A stretch of DNA of 64,000 bases from Streptococcus oralis (GTDB taxonomy: Bacteria > Bacillota > Bacilli > Lactobacillales > Streptococcaceae): assembly GCF_023611505.1 (NCBI RefSeq), contig NZ_CP097843.1:1116001-1180000 (forward strand), written 5' to 3'. Below the pieces are notes generated by a model. That model saw nothing but the letters and a program-made list of their open reading frames with translations. It had not been told where the DNA came from and did no database searches. The translations under genes and the position numbers were made by a program. Of the stretch, positions 19,868-31,724 are shown one piece after another (within the stretch, counting starts at the first letter, position 1; every line of letters starts with the position of its first letter).

Positions 19868-20881
19868 ATGAAAGAAACTGTTTATTTTGGAACTTACACT
19901 CGTCGCTTATCTAAAGGGATTTACAAAGCTGATTTTAATACAGAAACAGGCCAGCTTGAAAATCTTGAACTCTTTGCTGCTGAACCAAGTCCGACCTACC
20001 TTGCCTTTGACCAACAGCAACACTTATACACCGTAGGGAGCCAGGATGGCTTGGGTGGAATCGCTGCTTACAAGACCGACGGCACTTTGTTAAATCATGT
20101 GGTGGAAGAAGGCGCTCCTCATTGTTATGTGACAGTAGATGAAAAACGTGGTCTCGTTTATGGGGCCAACTATCATAAAGGTCAAGTTCTAGTTTATAAA
20201 CGTCAATCGGATGGTAGACTCATCCAAACAGATCTAGATCAGCATAGCGGACAAGGTCCTCATGAAAATCAATCTTCCCCACATGTACACTTTACGGATC
20301 TAACACCTGACCAGTATCTCGTCACATGTGATCTAGGAACGGATGAAGTAACGACCTACGATGTTAGCCCAGAAGGAAAACTAAGTAAACTCTACACTTA
20401 TCACAGCCAAGCTGGAGCAGGTGCTCGCCACATCGTTTTCCATCATCATTATAAGATTGCCTACCTCATCTGTGAACTCAACAGTACCATTGAAGTCTTG
20501 ATTTACGATGGTGTTGGTGAATTTGAACGCATGCAAGTCATTTCGACTTTGCCAGATGGATATGAGGAATTTAATGCTACTGCTGCCATTCGTCTTTCAA
20601 AAGACGGCAAATACCTCTATGCATCCAACCGAGGTCATGATTCCATTGCAGTCTATACAATTCTTGCTGATGGTAGTTTGGAATTATTAGAGATTGTTCC
20701 AAGTCATGGTAAAACACCACGTGATTTCGACCTAACTCCTGACCAAGAATTTCTAATTGCAGTTCACCAAGATTCAGATAATGCAACCGTCTTTAAACGT
20801 AATCCTAAAACTGGTCGATTAGCTGAGCTTTCTAACGATTTCCGAGTTCCTGAAGCCGTTTGTATCACATTTAAACATTAA
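19868..20881 (+). CDS. Lactonase family seven-bladed beta-propeller protein (6-phosphogluconolactonase-like)
   Basis: A 337-residue soluble protein of the YkgB/Pgl-type lactonase family. Repeated blade motifs include LYTVGSQDGLGGIAAY, YLVTCDLGTDEVTTYD, YLYASNRGHDSIAVYTI and FLIAVHQDSDNATVF. Family members hydrolyse 6-phosphogluconolactone, but streptococci of this group often lack a full oxidative pentose phosphate branch, so the substrate is uncertain. The ATG at 19868 is preferred over one six bases earlier because it is better spaced from AAGAGG. Monocistronic. Confidence 0.85.
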   Translation: MKETVYFGTYTRRLSKGIYKADFNTETGQLENLELFAAEPSPTYLAFDQQQHLYTVGSQDGLGGIAAYKTDGTLLNHVVEEGAPHCYVTVDEKRGLVYGANYHKGQVLVYKRQSDGRLIQTDLDQHSGQGPHENQSSPHVHFTDLTPDQYLVTCDLGTDEVTTYDVSPEGKLSKLYTYHSQAGAGARHIVFHHHYKIAYLICELNSTIEVLIYDGVGEFERMQVISTLPDGYEEFNATAAIRLSKDGKYLYASNRGHDSIAVYTILADGSLELLEIVPSHGKTPRDFDLTPDQEFLIAVHQDSDNATVFKRNPKTGRLAELSNDFRVPEAVCITFKH

Positions 20882-20884
20882 TGT

Positions 20885-20926
20885 AAAATAAAAATGAACT
20901 TGCTTAAGCAAGTTCATTTTTATTTT
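20885..20926. terminator. Bidirectional terminator between lactonase gene and atpC
   Basis: A perfect 42-bp inverted repeat with two 21-nt arms meeting at CTTAAG: GAACTTGC core, flanked by ATTTTTATTTT. Either strand gives a hairpin followed by a T-rich run. It overlaps the atpC stop codon (20925-20927). Confidence 0.92.
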
Positions 20927-21344
20927 ATAATTTATTTCCGACATTGATACGGTTAATGGCACGTTGCAAAGCAACCTTAGCTCGCCGTTCTTGGTCAATC
21001 AAGTGTTTATCTTGTGCTTCTTCAATCTCACGTTCAGCACGAAGTTTAGCACGTTGGGCACGGCTAATATCGATATCACGAGCACGTTCTGCTGAGTCTG
21101 CTACAATAGTAATGATGTCATTGGCAATCTCGATAATTCCTCCGTTCACTGCAATCCAGTTCACATGAGTATCGTCATCGATTCGTTTTACCTTTACTTC
21201 ATCAACCGCTAAAACCGCAATCATATTTTCATGTCGTGGCAAGATCCCCATCTCACCATCCAGAGTTCGTACCGATACAAAGCTGGCATGGTGATCATAG
21301 ACGAGGCCATCTGGTGTCACGATCTGGACAGTTAAATGAGCCAT
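20925..21344 (-). CDS. atpC: ATP synthase F1 subunit epsilon
   Basis: The 139-residue epsilon subunit links the rotor stalk to regulation of the catalytic head. The N-terminal beta-sandwich ([35 protein letters not shown]) is followed by a C-terminal helical pair (about residues 90-139). It is the last gene of atpEBFHAGDC, 10 bp after atpD, with a strong AGAGGTGATCT ribosome binding site. The stop codon lies in the terminator stem. Confidence 0.95.
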   Translation of the reverse strand: MAHLTVQIVTPDGLVYDHHASFVSVRTLDGEMGILPRHENMIAVLAVDEVKVKRIDDDTHVNWIAVNGGIIEIANDIITIVADSAERARDIDISRAQRAKLRAEREIEEAQDKHLIDQERRAKVALQRAINRINVGNKL

Positions 21345-21354
21345 AGATCACCTC

Positions 21355-22770
<1,416 letters not shown>

Positions 22771-22846
22771 CTATTCTATATAAGATACTGTCGGTTCCTA
22801 GTTCACCTAGGGCCTAAGTTCATTTTGATATGAGGGAGGCAAAGCC

Positions 22847-23725
22847 TTATTCTAAGGCACTAGCCCCCGCTACAATTTCTGTAATTTCTTGTGTAATCGC
22901 CGCCTGTCTGGCACGGTTATACTGGATTGTCAAATCATTGATGACTTTCTTGGCATTATCAGTCGCCGTTTGCATGGCTGTCATACCTGCAGCATTCTCA
23001 GCTGTCTTGGCATCGATGATAGCCCCGTATATCATACTTTCTGCAAACTGAGGTAACAACTGCTCTAGAATCTCATCACGACTCGTTTCCAACTCAAAGG
23101 TCAAGCTATACTCTTCATCCGCTTCATTTGGATCTAAGTCAACAATCGGCAACATTTGTTCCACACGCATTTGACTTGTGAGAGTATTGACATGATGGTT
23201 GTAACAAACATAGAGTTCATCAAAAAGTTCATTTTGATACATTTCAATCGTTTTTGAAATAATTTTACGAACTTCATCAAAACTTGGTTGGTCGGCCAAG
23301 CCACGTAGTTCATAGATTGGTTGAATTCCACGAGCCTTAAAGAAATCAGCTCCCATACCACCAATACAGATTATCTCAAAACCTGTACCATCTGGATGGT
23401 ATTCTTCTTTCAGTTCCATCACAGCTTTAAGGATGGAAGCATTATAACCTCCAACCAAACCACGGTCTGAAGTAATAACGATATAGCCTGTTTTCTTAAC
23501 TGGGCGACTAATGAGCATCGGATTGGTAGAACCACCAGATCCGTTACCATGCAGAATATCCGTCAAAAGCTTACGAACCTTCTGAGCATAAACTTGAAAG
23601 TTACGTGCTGCTTCTTCAGAGCGACCTAACTTGGCAGCCGATACCATTTGCATGGCATTGGTGATTTGACTAGTATTTTTTGTTGAGGCGATTTTTGTTT
23701 TAATATCATTTAGAGATACTGCCAT
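22847..23725 (-). CDS. atpG: ATP synthase F1 subunit gamma
   Basis: The 292-residue central stalk. The N-terminal helix starts [25 protein letters not shown], and the C-terminal helix contains the family signature [15 protein letters not shown]. It follows atpA by 15 bp. An 85-bp gap separates it from atpD, the largest in the operon; I see no promoter or strong hairpin in that gap. Confidence 0.96.
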   Translation of the reverse strand: MAVSLNDIKTKIASTKNTSQITNAMQMVSAAKLGRSEEAARNFQVYAQKVRKLLTDILHGNGSGGSTNPMLISRPVKKTGYIVITSDRGLVGGYNASILKAVMELKEEYHPDGTGFEIICIGGMGADFFKARGIQPIYELRGLADQPSFDEVRKIISKTIEMYQNELFDELYVCYNHHVNTLTSQMRVEQMLPIVDLDPNEADEEYSLTFELETSRDEILEQLLPQFAESMIYGAIIDAKTAENAAGMTAMQTATDNAKKVINDLTIQYNRARQAAITQEITEIVAGASALE

Positions 23726-23740
23726 TTGACACCTCTATTC

Positions 23741-25796
<2,056 letters not shown>

Positions 25797-25797
<1 letters not shown>

Positions 25798-26291
25798 TAG
25801 GCTTCTCCTAGCTGATCGATATACTGATCAATGAGTTCCTTATGGGCATGACTGTCAAGGTTTTGTGAGATGATTTTCCCAGCTAGACTAACTGTCAAAT
25901 CTGCCACCTCGCCCTTAACACTTTGTAAAGCATCAGCTTTATTTTGAGCAATTTCTTGGTTGGCTTTTTCTTTTAAGCGCCCTGCTTCAAGTTTAGCTTC
26001 GGCTAAAATATCGGCTTTACTTTTCTCAGCAGTTCCCTTTGCATTCTCGATAATCGTTTTAGCTTCGGTACGGCTACCTGCTAACTCAGCTTCACGTTTG
26101 TTAGCTAGTTCCTCAGCCTTTTTACGGGCTTCCTCGGCACCATCAATATCTGAAGAAATCTTTTCAGCACGTTCATCCAAGATGCTGGAAATATTTCCCC
26201 AAGCATATTTTTTCACTAAAAAGATCAATAAAAGGAAGGAACCAGCGATAAGAATAAAGTCACCGATAATGGTACTAATAGTTAAATCCAT
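25797..26291 (-). CDS. atpF: ATP synthase Fo subunit b
   Basis: The 164-residue peripheral stalk subunit has one N-terminal membrane helix (about residues 5-27), then a long charged, Ala/Glu/Lys-rich coiled coil. It lies 18 bp after atpB. A single b gene implies a homodimeric stalk. Confidence 0.95.
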
Positions 26292-26309
26292 CTTCTAATC
26301 CTCCTCTAC

Positions 26310-27026
26310 TTACTCTTCCCCTTCATTTATTTTTTTACCAATGTACATAGATGACAACATGGTAAATACATAAGCCTGAATACATGAAATGAAAATTGAA
26401 AAGGCTGTCCATAACATGTTTGCGATAAAGGCAAAAGGATACCAATACAAAGCATTTTGTGACAAGGCTAATAGCAATCCAGCTAAGACCTCACCGGCAA
26501 AAATATTTCCGTAGATCCGAATCGCCAAGGAAGCAAAATTGGTGAACTCTTCTAAAATGTTCATCGGAGTCATAAAGCCAGGTGTAACAAATGCTCTCAA
26601 ATATTCTTTAACGCCTCTACGACGAACTCCTTCTACATGGGCGATCAAAGTGATCAAGAATGATAGGGATAAATCGTATCCAAGGTTGGCTGTTGGGGAA
26701 GTCCACAAGTTATAACCGTTTGTTGTTTGTACTTTTGCCATTAAGCCGATATTATTGGCAACCAAGATAAACAGAAATAGAGAAAACAGAAATAAGGAAT
26801 AATCCTTGATGTATGATTCTCCAATGTTTGGTTTGGTAAAACCAATCACAAAGTCGTAAATCATCTCAAGAGCATTTTGTTTGCCCTTTGGACGGATGGT
26901 CATTTTACGACTTGCCCAGTAGACAAAGGCAAAAACCATCAAAACAGTTACAAGAGACATGGCAAGCAGGGTCAAATCAAAGGATATTGGTCCAATATTA
27001 ACGGTTGGATTCAAACTTTCTTCCAT
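26310..27026 (-). CDS. atpB: ATP synthase Fo subunit a
   Basis: The 238-residue proton-channel subunit, with five or six membrane helices. The helix [20 protein letters not shown] carries the essential Arg that faces the c-ring Glu. Together with AtpE it is one of the two known optochin target subunits in pneumococcus. It is the second gene of the operon, 32 bp after atpE. Confidence 0.96.
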   Translation of the reverse strand: MEESLNPTVNIGPISFDLTLLAMSLVTVLMVFAFVYWASRKMTIRPKGKQNALEMIYDFVIGFTKPNIGESYIKDYSLFLFSLFLFILVANNIGLMAKVQTTNGYNLWTSPTANLGYDLSLSFLITLIAHVEGVRRRGVKEYLRAFVTPGFMTPMNILEEFTNFASLAIRIYGNIFAGEVLAGLLLALSQNALYWYPFAFIANMLWTAFSIFISCIQAYVFTMLSSMYIGKKINEGEE

Positions 27027-27058
27027 GGTTTGACACCTCCATTTCTAAATAGAGTTGT

Positions 27059-27259
27059 CTATTTAATGACAAATGACATCGCCAAGGTTACAAAGAATGT
27101 TCCTTCGATAAAGGCAATCCCCATGATCATCAAACTACGCAATTGTGGGATGATGTCTGGTTGGCGTGCTGCAGACTTGAACAAACCGTTCATCAAAAAT
27201 CCTTCTGCAAGAGATACACCCATACAGGCAAGACATAGACCGAAAAATGTTAAATTCAT
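27059..27259 (-). CDS. atpE: ATP synthase Fo subunit c
   Basis: The 66-residue proteolipid forms a hairpin of two membrane helices. The polar loop contains ARQPD (residues 31-35) and the proton-carrying Glu52 lies in AFIEGTFF. It is the promoter-proximal gene of the operon, with an AAAGGAG ribosome binding site. Positions linked to optochin response in pneumococcus include Gly14, Gly20, Met23, Ala31, 48, Ala49 and Phe50. This protein has Ile at 48, where S. pneumoniae usually has Val. Confidence 0.96.
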   Translation of the reverse strand: MNLTFFGLCLACMGVSLAEGFLMNGLFKSAARQPDIIPQLRSLMIMGIAFIEGTFFVTLAMSFVIK

Positions 27260-27294
27260 GATGAATTCTCCTTTTATTTAAAATTTACTTACTT

Positions 27295-27323
27295 AGTTTA
27301 GTCCTAAAATTTGTTTTTGTCAA
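27295..27323 (-). promoter_or_regulatory. Promoter of the atp operon
   Basis: Minus strand TTGACA, 17-bp spacer, TAAACT, 36 bp before the atpE start. A consensus -35 with an optimal spacer. Confidence 0.87.
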
Positions 27324-27454
27324 CTTTTTACTTACGTTGGAAGCGTTTCAGATGATTTATTTTTATTTTTGCTATTTTTATACCACTGTATAGATAAGTT
27401 TCTCATTTTATGATGAAATGTGTTTCCACTTTCTCTATATTTTCCGAAATAAAT

Positions 27455-27481
27455 TGAAAAATCCAAGTTTAGAACTTGGAT
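27455..27481 (-). terminator. Terminator after CHY zinc-finger gene
   Basis: Stem ATCCAAGTT / AACTTGGAT with a three-base loop and TTTTTC following on the minus strand. Confidence 0.88.
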
Positions 27482-27490
27482 AGATTCATT

Positions 27491-27802
27491 TTATTTGAAA
27501 TAGTAGGAATAGTGTTGTTTACACCCTGGATTAAATGGAGATTTGCAATAAGGGCAGGCTATTTGTTTTTGATATTCTTGAAATGTTATTGTCCTCATAC
27601 AAGCCCCACATAAAATCGGTCGATCCTCCGCAAGCGTCAAGGGGTAAGGTGAAAACAAATGCGTTTCTATAGCATTGTGGCACTGATAGCAAGCATAGTA
27701 TTTTTTACACTCATAGCACTGGAGGGAAATAATATCCTTTTCACCATGATAGTGAACACATCTGCTTTCATTATCTACCAACAATCCTTGCACTTGAATC
27801 AT
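27491..27802 (-). CDS. CHY zinc finger protein
   Basis: A 103-residue cytoplasmic protein with the Cys/His pattern of the CHY zinc finger: CVHYHGEKDIISLQCYECKK, then YACYQCHNAIETH, CGACM and CPYCKSPFNPGCKQH. These residues would bind about three zinc ions. Family members in bacteria have no firm role; eukaryotic relatives act in mitochondrial import or ubiquitination. It follows the U32 gene by 14 bp and ends at its own terminator, so the two are probably co-transcribed. Confidence 0.85.
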   Translation of the reverse strand: MIQVQGLLVDNESRCVHYHGEKDIISLQCYECKKYYACYQCHNAIETHLFSPYPLTLAEDRPILCGACMRTITFQEYQKQIACPYCKSPFNPGCKQHYSYYFK

Positions 27803-27816
27803 TCACTTTTCCTTAT

Positions 27817-29103
27817 CTAGGCACGAACTGTGACACTTGTCCCGTCTTCCTTATAGAGATTGATAAGACCTTCTTTGAGAGCTCGAACCATATCCCCAGC
27901 TTGCACAGGTTGAGGAACCTTAATGGTCAAGAGTTCCATTGGATTTGGAGCACGGTCGATTTTATTGCCTTTAGAATCGTGAAGATTTTCGATATAGGTT
28001 TCAAAATGACGGAAACCTGGTCCATAAAACTCAACTTGATCTCCTTCATTGATAACATTCCGTTGACGAATGGTTGCTGTCTGGGTTGCATCATCATAAG
28101 AAACCACCTCAGCGACAAACTTGTATTCAGGGATTTTACGACGTGCACCAAACAACTGTTCATTTTCTGTAGGTGTGCTATAGTAGAAACCTGTTGCCAA
28201 TTCACGCTGGGCAACTTTCCACATCTCATCTACCAGGTCTTGTTTAATAGCTTCAAATTTTTCTGGGCTTTCAAGGTAAGCATCCACAGCCGCCTTGTAA
28301 CAGTTGGTTACAGTGGAAACATAGTGGATAGATTTCATGCGGCCTTCAATCTTGAGACTATCTACACCGTTTTCGATCATATCTGGAATATGGTCAATCA
28401 TGGACATGTCAACGGCTGACATCGAAAATTCTTCTGGAATTTCACCTTTAAGACTCTTGCGTTCTTGACCAAAAGGCATGTCGTAAAGGTCGTATTTCCA
28501 ACGGCAAGACTGCGAACAACCACCACGGTTGGCATCACGCATACTCATGTGGTTTGATAGCGTACAGCGACCTGAGTAGGAAATACACATGGCTCCGTGA
28601 ACAAAGGCTTCAATTTCTACATCAGTGCGTTTGCGAATCTCTGCCAATTCTTCCATTGAAACCTCACGCGCCAAAACGACACGAGTCAAGCCCAGTTCTT
28701 TCCAAAATTCAAGCGTTTCATAGTTCGTCGCACTGGCTTGGGTAGAGAGGTGGATTTCAAGACCTGGTGCTTCTGTTGCTGCAATCATAATCAAGGCCGG
28801 ATCTGACACGATAACTGCCGCAATCCCAATGTCACGCAACTTACGGAACCACTCACCAGCCCCAGCTTCATTTCCTTCGTGCATAACCATGTTGGCAGCT
28901 ACATAGACCTTGGCACCATACTTGGCAGCGAACTGCACGCCTTCTTCCATCTGTTCAAAGGTGAAGTTTCCTGCACGGCTACGAAGACCATAAGCTTGTC
29001 CACCTATAAAAACAGCATCAGCTCCATACCGAACAGCCACTTTTAGCTTCTCTAAAGTCCCTGCAGGCGATAAAACCTCAGGACGTTTTAATGTTTTTGT
29101 CAT
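27817..29103 (-). CDS. U32 family peptidase-like protein (TrhP/YrrO type)
   Basis: A 428-residue U32 protein. It begins MTKTLKRPEVLSPAGTLEKL and has the conserved AMCISYSGRCTLSNHMSMRDANRGGCSQSC region, split here as CISYSGRC and GGCSQSC, whose Cys residues form the metal or Fe-S site. YrrN/YrrO-type U32 proteins (TrhP) hydroxylate U34 of tRNA to ho5U, using prephenate; older annotation calls them collagenase-like peptidases. The TrhP assignment is inferred. The ATG at 29103 follows AGGAGA. Promoter at 29149-29177. Confidence 0.85.
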   Translation of the reverse strand: MTKTLKRPEVLSPAGTLEKLKVAVRYGADAVFIGGQAYGLRSRAGNFTFEQMEEGVQFAAKYGAKVYVAANMVMHEGNEAGAGEWFRKLRDIGIAAVIVSDPALIMIAATEAPGLEIHLSTQASATNYETLEFWKELGLTRVVLAREVSMEELAEIRKRTDVEIEAFVHGAMCISYSGRCTLSNHMSMRDANRGGCSQSCRWKYDLYDMPFGQERKSLKGEIPEEFSMSAVDMSMIDHIPDMIENGVDSLKIEGRMKSIHYVSTVTNCYKAAVDAYLESPEKFEAIKQDLVDEMWKVAQRELATGFYYSTPTENEQLFGARRKIPEYKFVAEVVSYDDATQTATIRQRNVINEGDQVEFYGPGFRHFETYIENLHDSKGNKIDRAPNPMELLTIKVPQPVQAGDMVRALKEGLINLYKEDGTSVTVRA

Positions 29104-29148
29104 TTTTTCTCCTATTTGCAATATAAAAGTTTGACGTTTTTCCTTCTC

Positions 29149-29177
29149 ATTTTATAGTAAATAAAGGATAAAATCAA
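29149..29177 (-). promoter_or_regulatory. Promoter of U32 gene
   Basis: Minus strand TTGATT, 17-bp spacer, TAAAAT. Confidence 0.8.
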
Positions 29178-29209
29178 GCCTAGACAGATTGTTTTGACAA
29201 TTCTAATCT

Positions 29210-29244
29210 TTTCTAAAAGAAAAACTAGTCTTAGAAGACTAGTT
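29210..29244 (-). terminator. Terminator of gntR-type gene
   Basis: Stem AACTAGTCTT / AAGACTAGTT, two-base loop, T-rich tail on the minus strand. The gene's TAG stop (29239-29241) is inside the stem. Confidence 0.88.
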
Positions 29245-29937
29245 ATTTTCAAGATAAAATTCAAAGCGTTCACCAACATATTGACTCTTGACATATTCGA
29301 AAGCTGTCCCATCATCCAGATAGGAAACCTGAGTCAAGGCTAAAATCGCATGTCCCTCTTCGATTTCTAGGTAACGAGCAATTTTTTCCTTCGCTAATCT
29401 CGCATAAATGGTCTGTTGGGATTTGCCAATCCGGTAACCATGTTCCTGCAAGGTTTGAAAAAAGTGACTAGTCACTTCTTCTTTTTTGAAGTTCTTAATA
29501 AATTTCTCAGGAATGGATGCGACTTCATAGACTAGTGGAACTTGGTCAGCATAACGCACCCGTTCCATGCGGATAATATTCTCTGTTGGAGTAATCCCCA
29601 GCTTTGCGATCTCTTGCTCATTTGGAATAGTTCTTCTGTAAGAAATGAGTTGGCTGGAAGGTACTTTCCCCTGAGATTTGACAATCTCCGTAAAACTGGT
29701 TGTTCCTCGCATTTTTTCTTGGACACGAGTGCTAGAGACAAAGGTTCCACTTCCTACACGACGCTCCAAAACTCCTTCCTCGACCAAGAGAGAGATAGCT
29801 TGGCGTAATGTCATCCGGCTAACTTGAAACTGTTCCGCTAAATCTCGCTCACTTGGAAGTCTCTCTCCGATTTTCCAATGATGCTCATCTATATCCTTCT
29901 TGATCTGATCGTGGATTTTCATATAAGCTGGTAACAT
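29239..29937 (-). CDS. GntR family transcriptional regulator (HutC subfamily, UTRA domain)
   Basis: A 232-residue regulator. The N-terminal winged helix reads ERLPSERDLAEQFQVSRMTLRQAI (split across residues 26-49). The C-terminal UTRA ligand domain (about 95-230) contains RYADQVPLVYEVASIPEKF and YLEIEEGHAIL. HutC-type members sense small metabolites such as GlcNAc-6-P or histidine derivatives; the ligand here is unknown. The start at 29937 (MLPAYMKIHDQ) is chosen for spacing. It is divergent from guaA, with both promoters inside about 140 bp, so it may act on guaA or itself. Confidence 0.87.
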   Translation of the reverse strand: MLPAYMKIHDQIKKDIDEHHWKIGERLPSERDLAEQFQVSRMTLRQAISLLVEEGVLERRVGSGTFVSSTRVQEKMRGTTSFTEIVKSQGKVPSSQLISYRRTIPNEQEIAKLGITPTENIIRMERVRYADQVPLVYEVASIPEKFIKNFKKEEVTSHFFQTLQEHGYRIGKSQQTIYARLAKEKIARYLEIEEGHAILALTQVSYLDDGTAFEYVKSQYVGERFEFYLENN

Positions 29938-29966
29938 GATTCTCACTTCTTTTCTTTATTTTCTCC

Positions 29967-29996
29967 ATTGTACCGTATTTGCTAAGAAAAAGTCAA
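29967..29996 (-). promoter_or_regulatory. Promoter of gntR-type gene
   Basis: Minus strand TTGACT, 18-bp spacer, TACAAT. Confidence 0.78.
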
Positions 29997-30012
29997 ACTT
30001 TGCCTTGTTTAG

Positions 30013-30042
30013 TTGGTAATTCGCCCCTATTTGTGATAGAAT
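30013..30042 (+). promoter_or_regulatory. guaA promoter
   Basis: TTGGTA, 18-bp spacer, TAGAAT preceded by TGA (extended -10). The -35 is only about 16 bp from the divergent -35 of the gntR-type gene. No guanine riboswitch is seen in the short leader. Confidence 0.78.
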
Positions 30043-30077
30043 ATTGAAAAAGATATTTCTTTTGAGAAAGGAAAATG

Positions 30078-31640
30078 ATGAGCAAGATTTCAACTGATTT
30101 GCAAGATGTCGAAAAAATCATCGTACTGGACTATGGTAGCCAATACAACCAGCTAATTTCACGCCGTATCCGTGAAATTGGTGTTTTTTCAGAGCTAAAA
30201 AGCCATAAGATTTCAGCAGCAGAGGTTCGTGCGATTAACCCGGTAGGGATCATTCTCTCAGGTGGACCAAACTCTGTATACGAAGATGGTTCATTTGATA
30301 TTGACCCAGAAATTTTTGAACTTGGCATTCCAATTTTGGGAATCTGCTATGGTATGCAACTTTTAACTCATAAACTTGGAGGAAAAGTTGTTCCTGCAGG
30401 TGATGCTGGTAACCGCGAGTATGGCCAATCACCACTTACTCATACCACTTCTGCCCTCTTTGAAGGGACTCCTGAAGAACAGATTGTTTTGATGAGTCAT
30501 GGCGATGCTGTTACAGAGATTCCAGCTGATTTTGTTCGTACTGGCACTTCTGCTGACTGTCCTTATGCAGCTATTGAAAACCCAGAAAAGCACATTTACG
30601 GTATCCAATTCCACCCAGAAGTGCGCCATTCTGTGTACGGAAATGATATCCTTCGCAACTTTGCCCTTAACATCTGTAAGGCTAAAGGCGACTGGTCAAT
30701 GGACAACTTCATCGACATGCAGATCAAGAAAATCCGTGAAACTGTAGGTGACAAGCGTGTTCTTCTAGGTCTATCAGGTGGTGTTGACTCTTCTGTTGTT
30801 GGGGTTCTTCTTCAAAAAGCAATCGGTGATCAATTAATCTGTATCTTTGTAGATCATGGTCTTCTCCGTAAGGGAGAGGCTAACCAAGTTATGGACATGC
30901 TTGGTGGTAAGTTTGGTTTGAATATTGTCAAAGCCGATGCTTCAAAACGCTTCCTTGATAAACTTGCTGGCGTTTCTGATCCTGAGCAAAAACGGAAGAT
31001 TATCGGTAACGAGTTTGTTTATGTCTTTGATGACGAAGCAAGTAAGCTAAAAGATGTGAAATTCCTTGCTCAAGGAACGCTTTACACTGACGTGATTGAG
31101 TCTGGTACAGATACAGCCCAAACCATCAAGTCACACCACAACGTTGGTGGTCTACCAGAAGACATGCAGTTTGAATTGATTGAACCATTGAACACTCTTT
31201 ATAAAGACGAAGTTCGTGCCCTTGGTACAGAGCTTGGTATGCCAGACCACATCGTATGGCGCCAACCATTCCCAGGACCAGGTCTTGCTATCCGTGTGAT
31301 GGGTGAAATCACTGAAGAAAAACTAGAAACTGTTCGTGAGTCTGATGCTATCCTTCGCGAAGAAATCGCTAAAGCGGGTCTTGACCGCGATATCTGGCAA
31401 TACTTCACTGTCAACACAGGCGTTCGTTCAGTCGGTGTTATGGGTGATGGTCGTACTTATGACTACACGATTGCCATTCGTGCTATCACTTCTATCGATG
31501 GTATGACAGCTGACTTTGCCAAGATTCCTTGGGAAGTCCTTCAAAAGATTTCTGTACGTATCGTCAACGAAGTGGACCACGTTAACCGCATCGTCTACGA
31601 TATTACAAGTAAACCACCTGCAACCGTTGAGTGGGAATAG
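30078..31640 (+). CDS. guaA: GMP synthase (glutamine-hydrolysing)
   Basis: GuaA aminates XMP to GMP. The 520-residue protein has an N-terminal class I glutaminase domain, with nucleophile Cys in GICYGMQ and His/Glu in IQFHPEV. It is followed by the ATP-pyrophosphatase loop [10 protein letters not shown] (about residue 240) and the dimerisation domain ending [12 protein letters not shown]. Two ATG codons lie in tandem at 30075 and 30078; the second has the better distance to AAAGG. Monocistronic with two terminators. Confidence 0.97.
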   Translation: MSKISTDLQDVEKIIVLDYGSQYNQLISRRIREIGVFSELKSHKISAAEVRAINPVGIILSGGPNSVYEDGSFDIDPEIFELGIPILGICYGMQLLTHKLGGKVVPAGDAGNREYGQSPLTHTTSALFEGTPEEQIVLMSHGDAVTEIPADFVRTGTSADCPYAAIENPEKHIYGIQFHPEVRHSVYGNDILRNFALNICKAKGDWSMDNFIDMQIKKIRETVGDKRVLLGLSGGVDSSVVGVLLQKAIGDQLICIFVDHGLLRKGEANQVMDMLGGKFGLNIVKADASKRFLDKLAGVSDPEQKRKIIGNEFVYVFDDEASKLKDVKFLAQGTLYTDVIESGTDTAQTIKSHHNVGGLPEDMQFELIEPLNTLYKDEVRALGTELGMPDHIVWRQPFPGPGLAIRVMGEITEEKLETVRESDAILREEIAKAGLDRDIWQYFTVNTGVRSVGVMGDGRTYDYTIAIRAITSIDGMTADFAKIPWEVLQKISVRIVNEVDHVNRIVYDITSKPPATVEWE

Positions 31641-31652
31641 GCCAATCGCACT

Positions 31653-31690
31653 TAAAAAGAACTCTGAATCAGATTCAGAGCTCTTTTTTA
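31653..31690. terminator. Terminator between guaA and ffh (first)
   Basis: Near-perfect palindrome CTCTGAATCAGATTCAGAG flanked by AAAAAGA and TCTTTTTT. It can work on both strands and serves guaA rightward and ffh leftward. Confidence 0.9.
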
Positions 31691-31696
31691 TATGCA

Positions 31697-31724
31697 GGGA
31701 AAGCATTTCTGCTTTCCTTTTTTA
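31697..31724 (+). terminator. Second terminator after guaA
   Basis: Stem GGAAAGC / GCTTTCC with loop ATTTCT and six T residues. It overlaps the ffh stop codon on the other strand. Confidence 0.85.

Noticed and set aside
27338..27350. Palindrome-like TGGAAGCGTTTCA upstream of the atp promoter, resembling a cre site
   Set aside because: It has the AAGCGTT core but is one base shorter than the catabolite-response consensus and mismatches it at flanking positions on either strand. Too weak to call without conservation.
27350..27425. 24-codon ORF on the minus strand (MRNLSIQWYKNSKNKNK...) just before the atp promoter
   Set aside because: No ribosome binding site, Lys/Asn-rich from AAAAAT repeats, and the frame stays open upstream only into the CHY terminator. 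More likely chance in AT-rich spacer.
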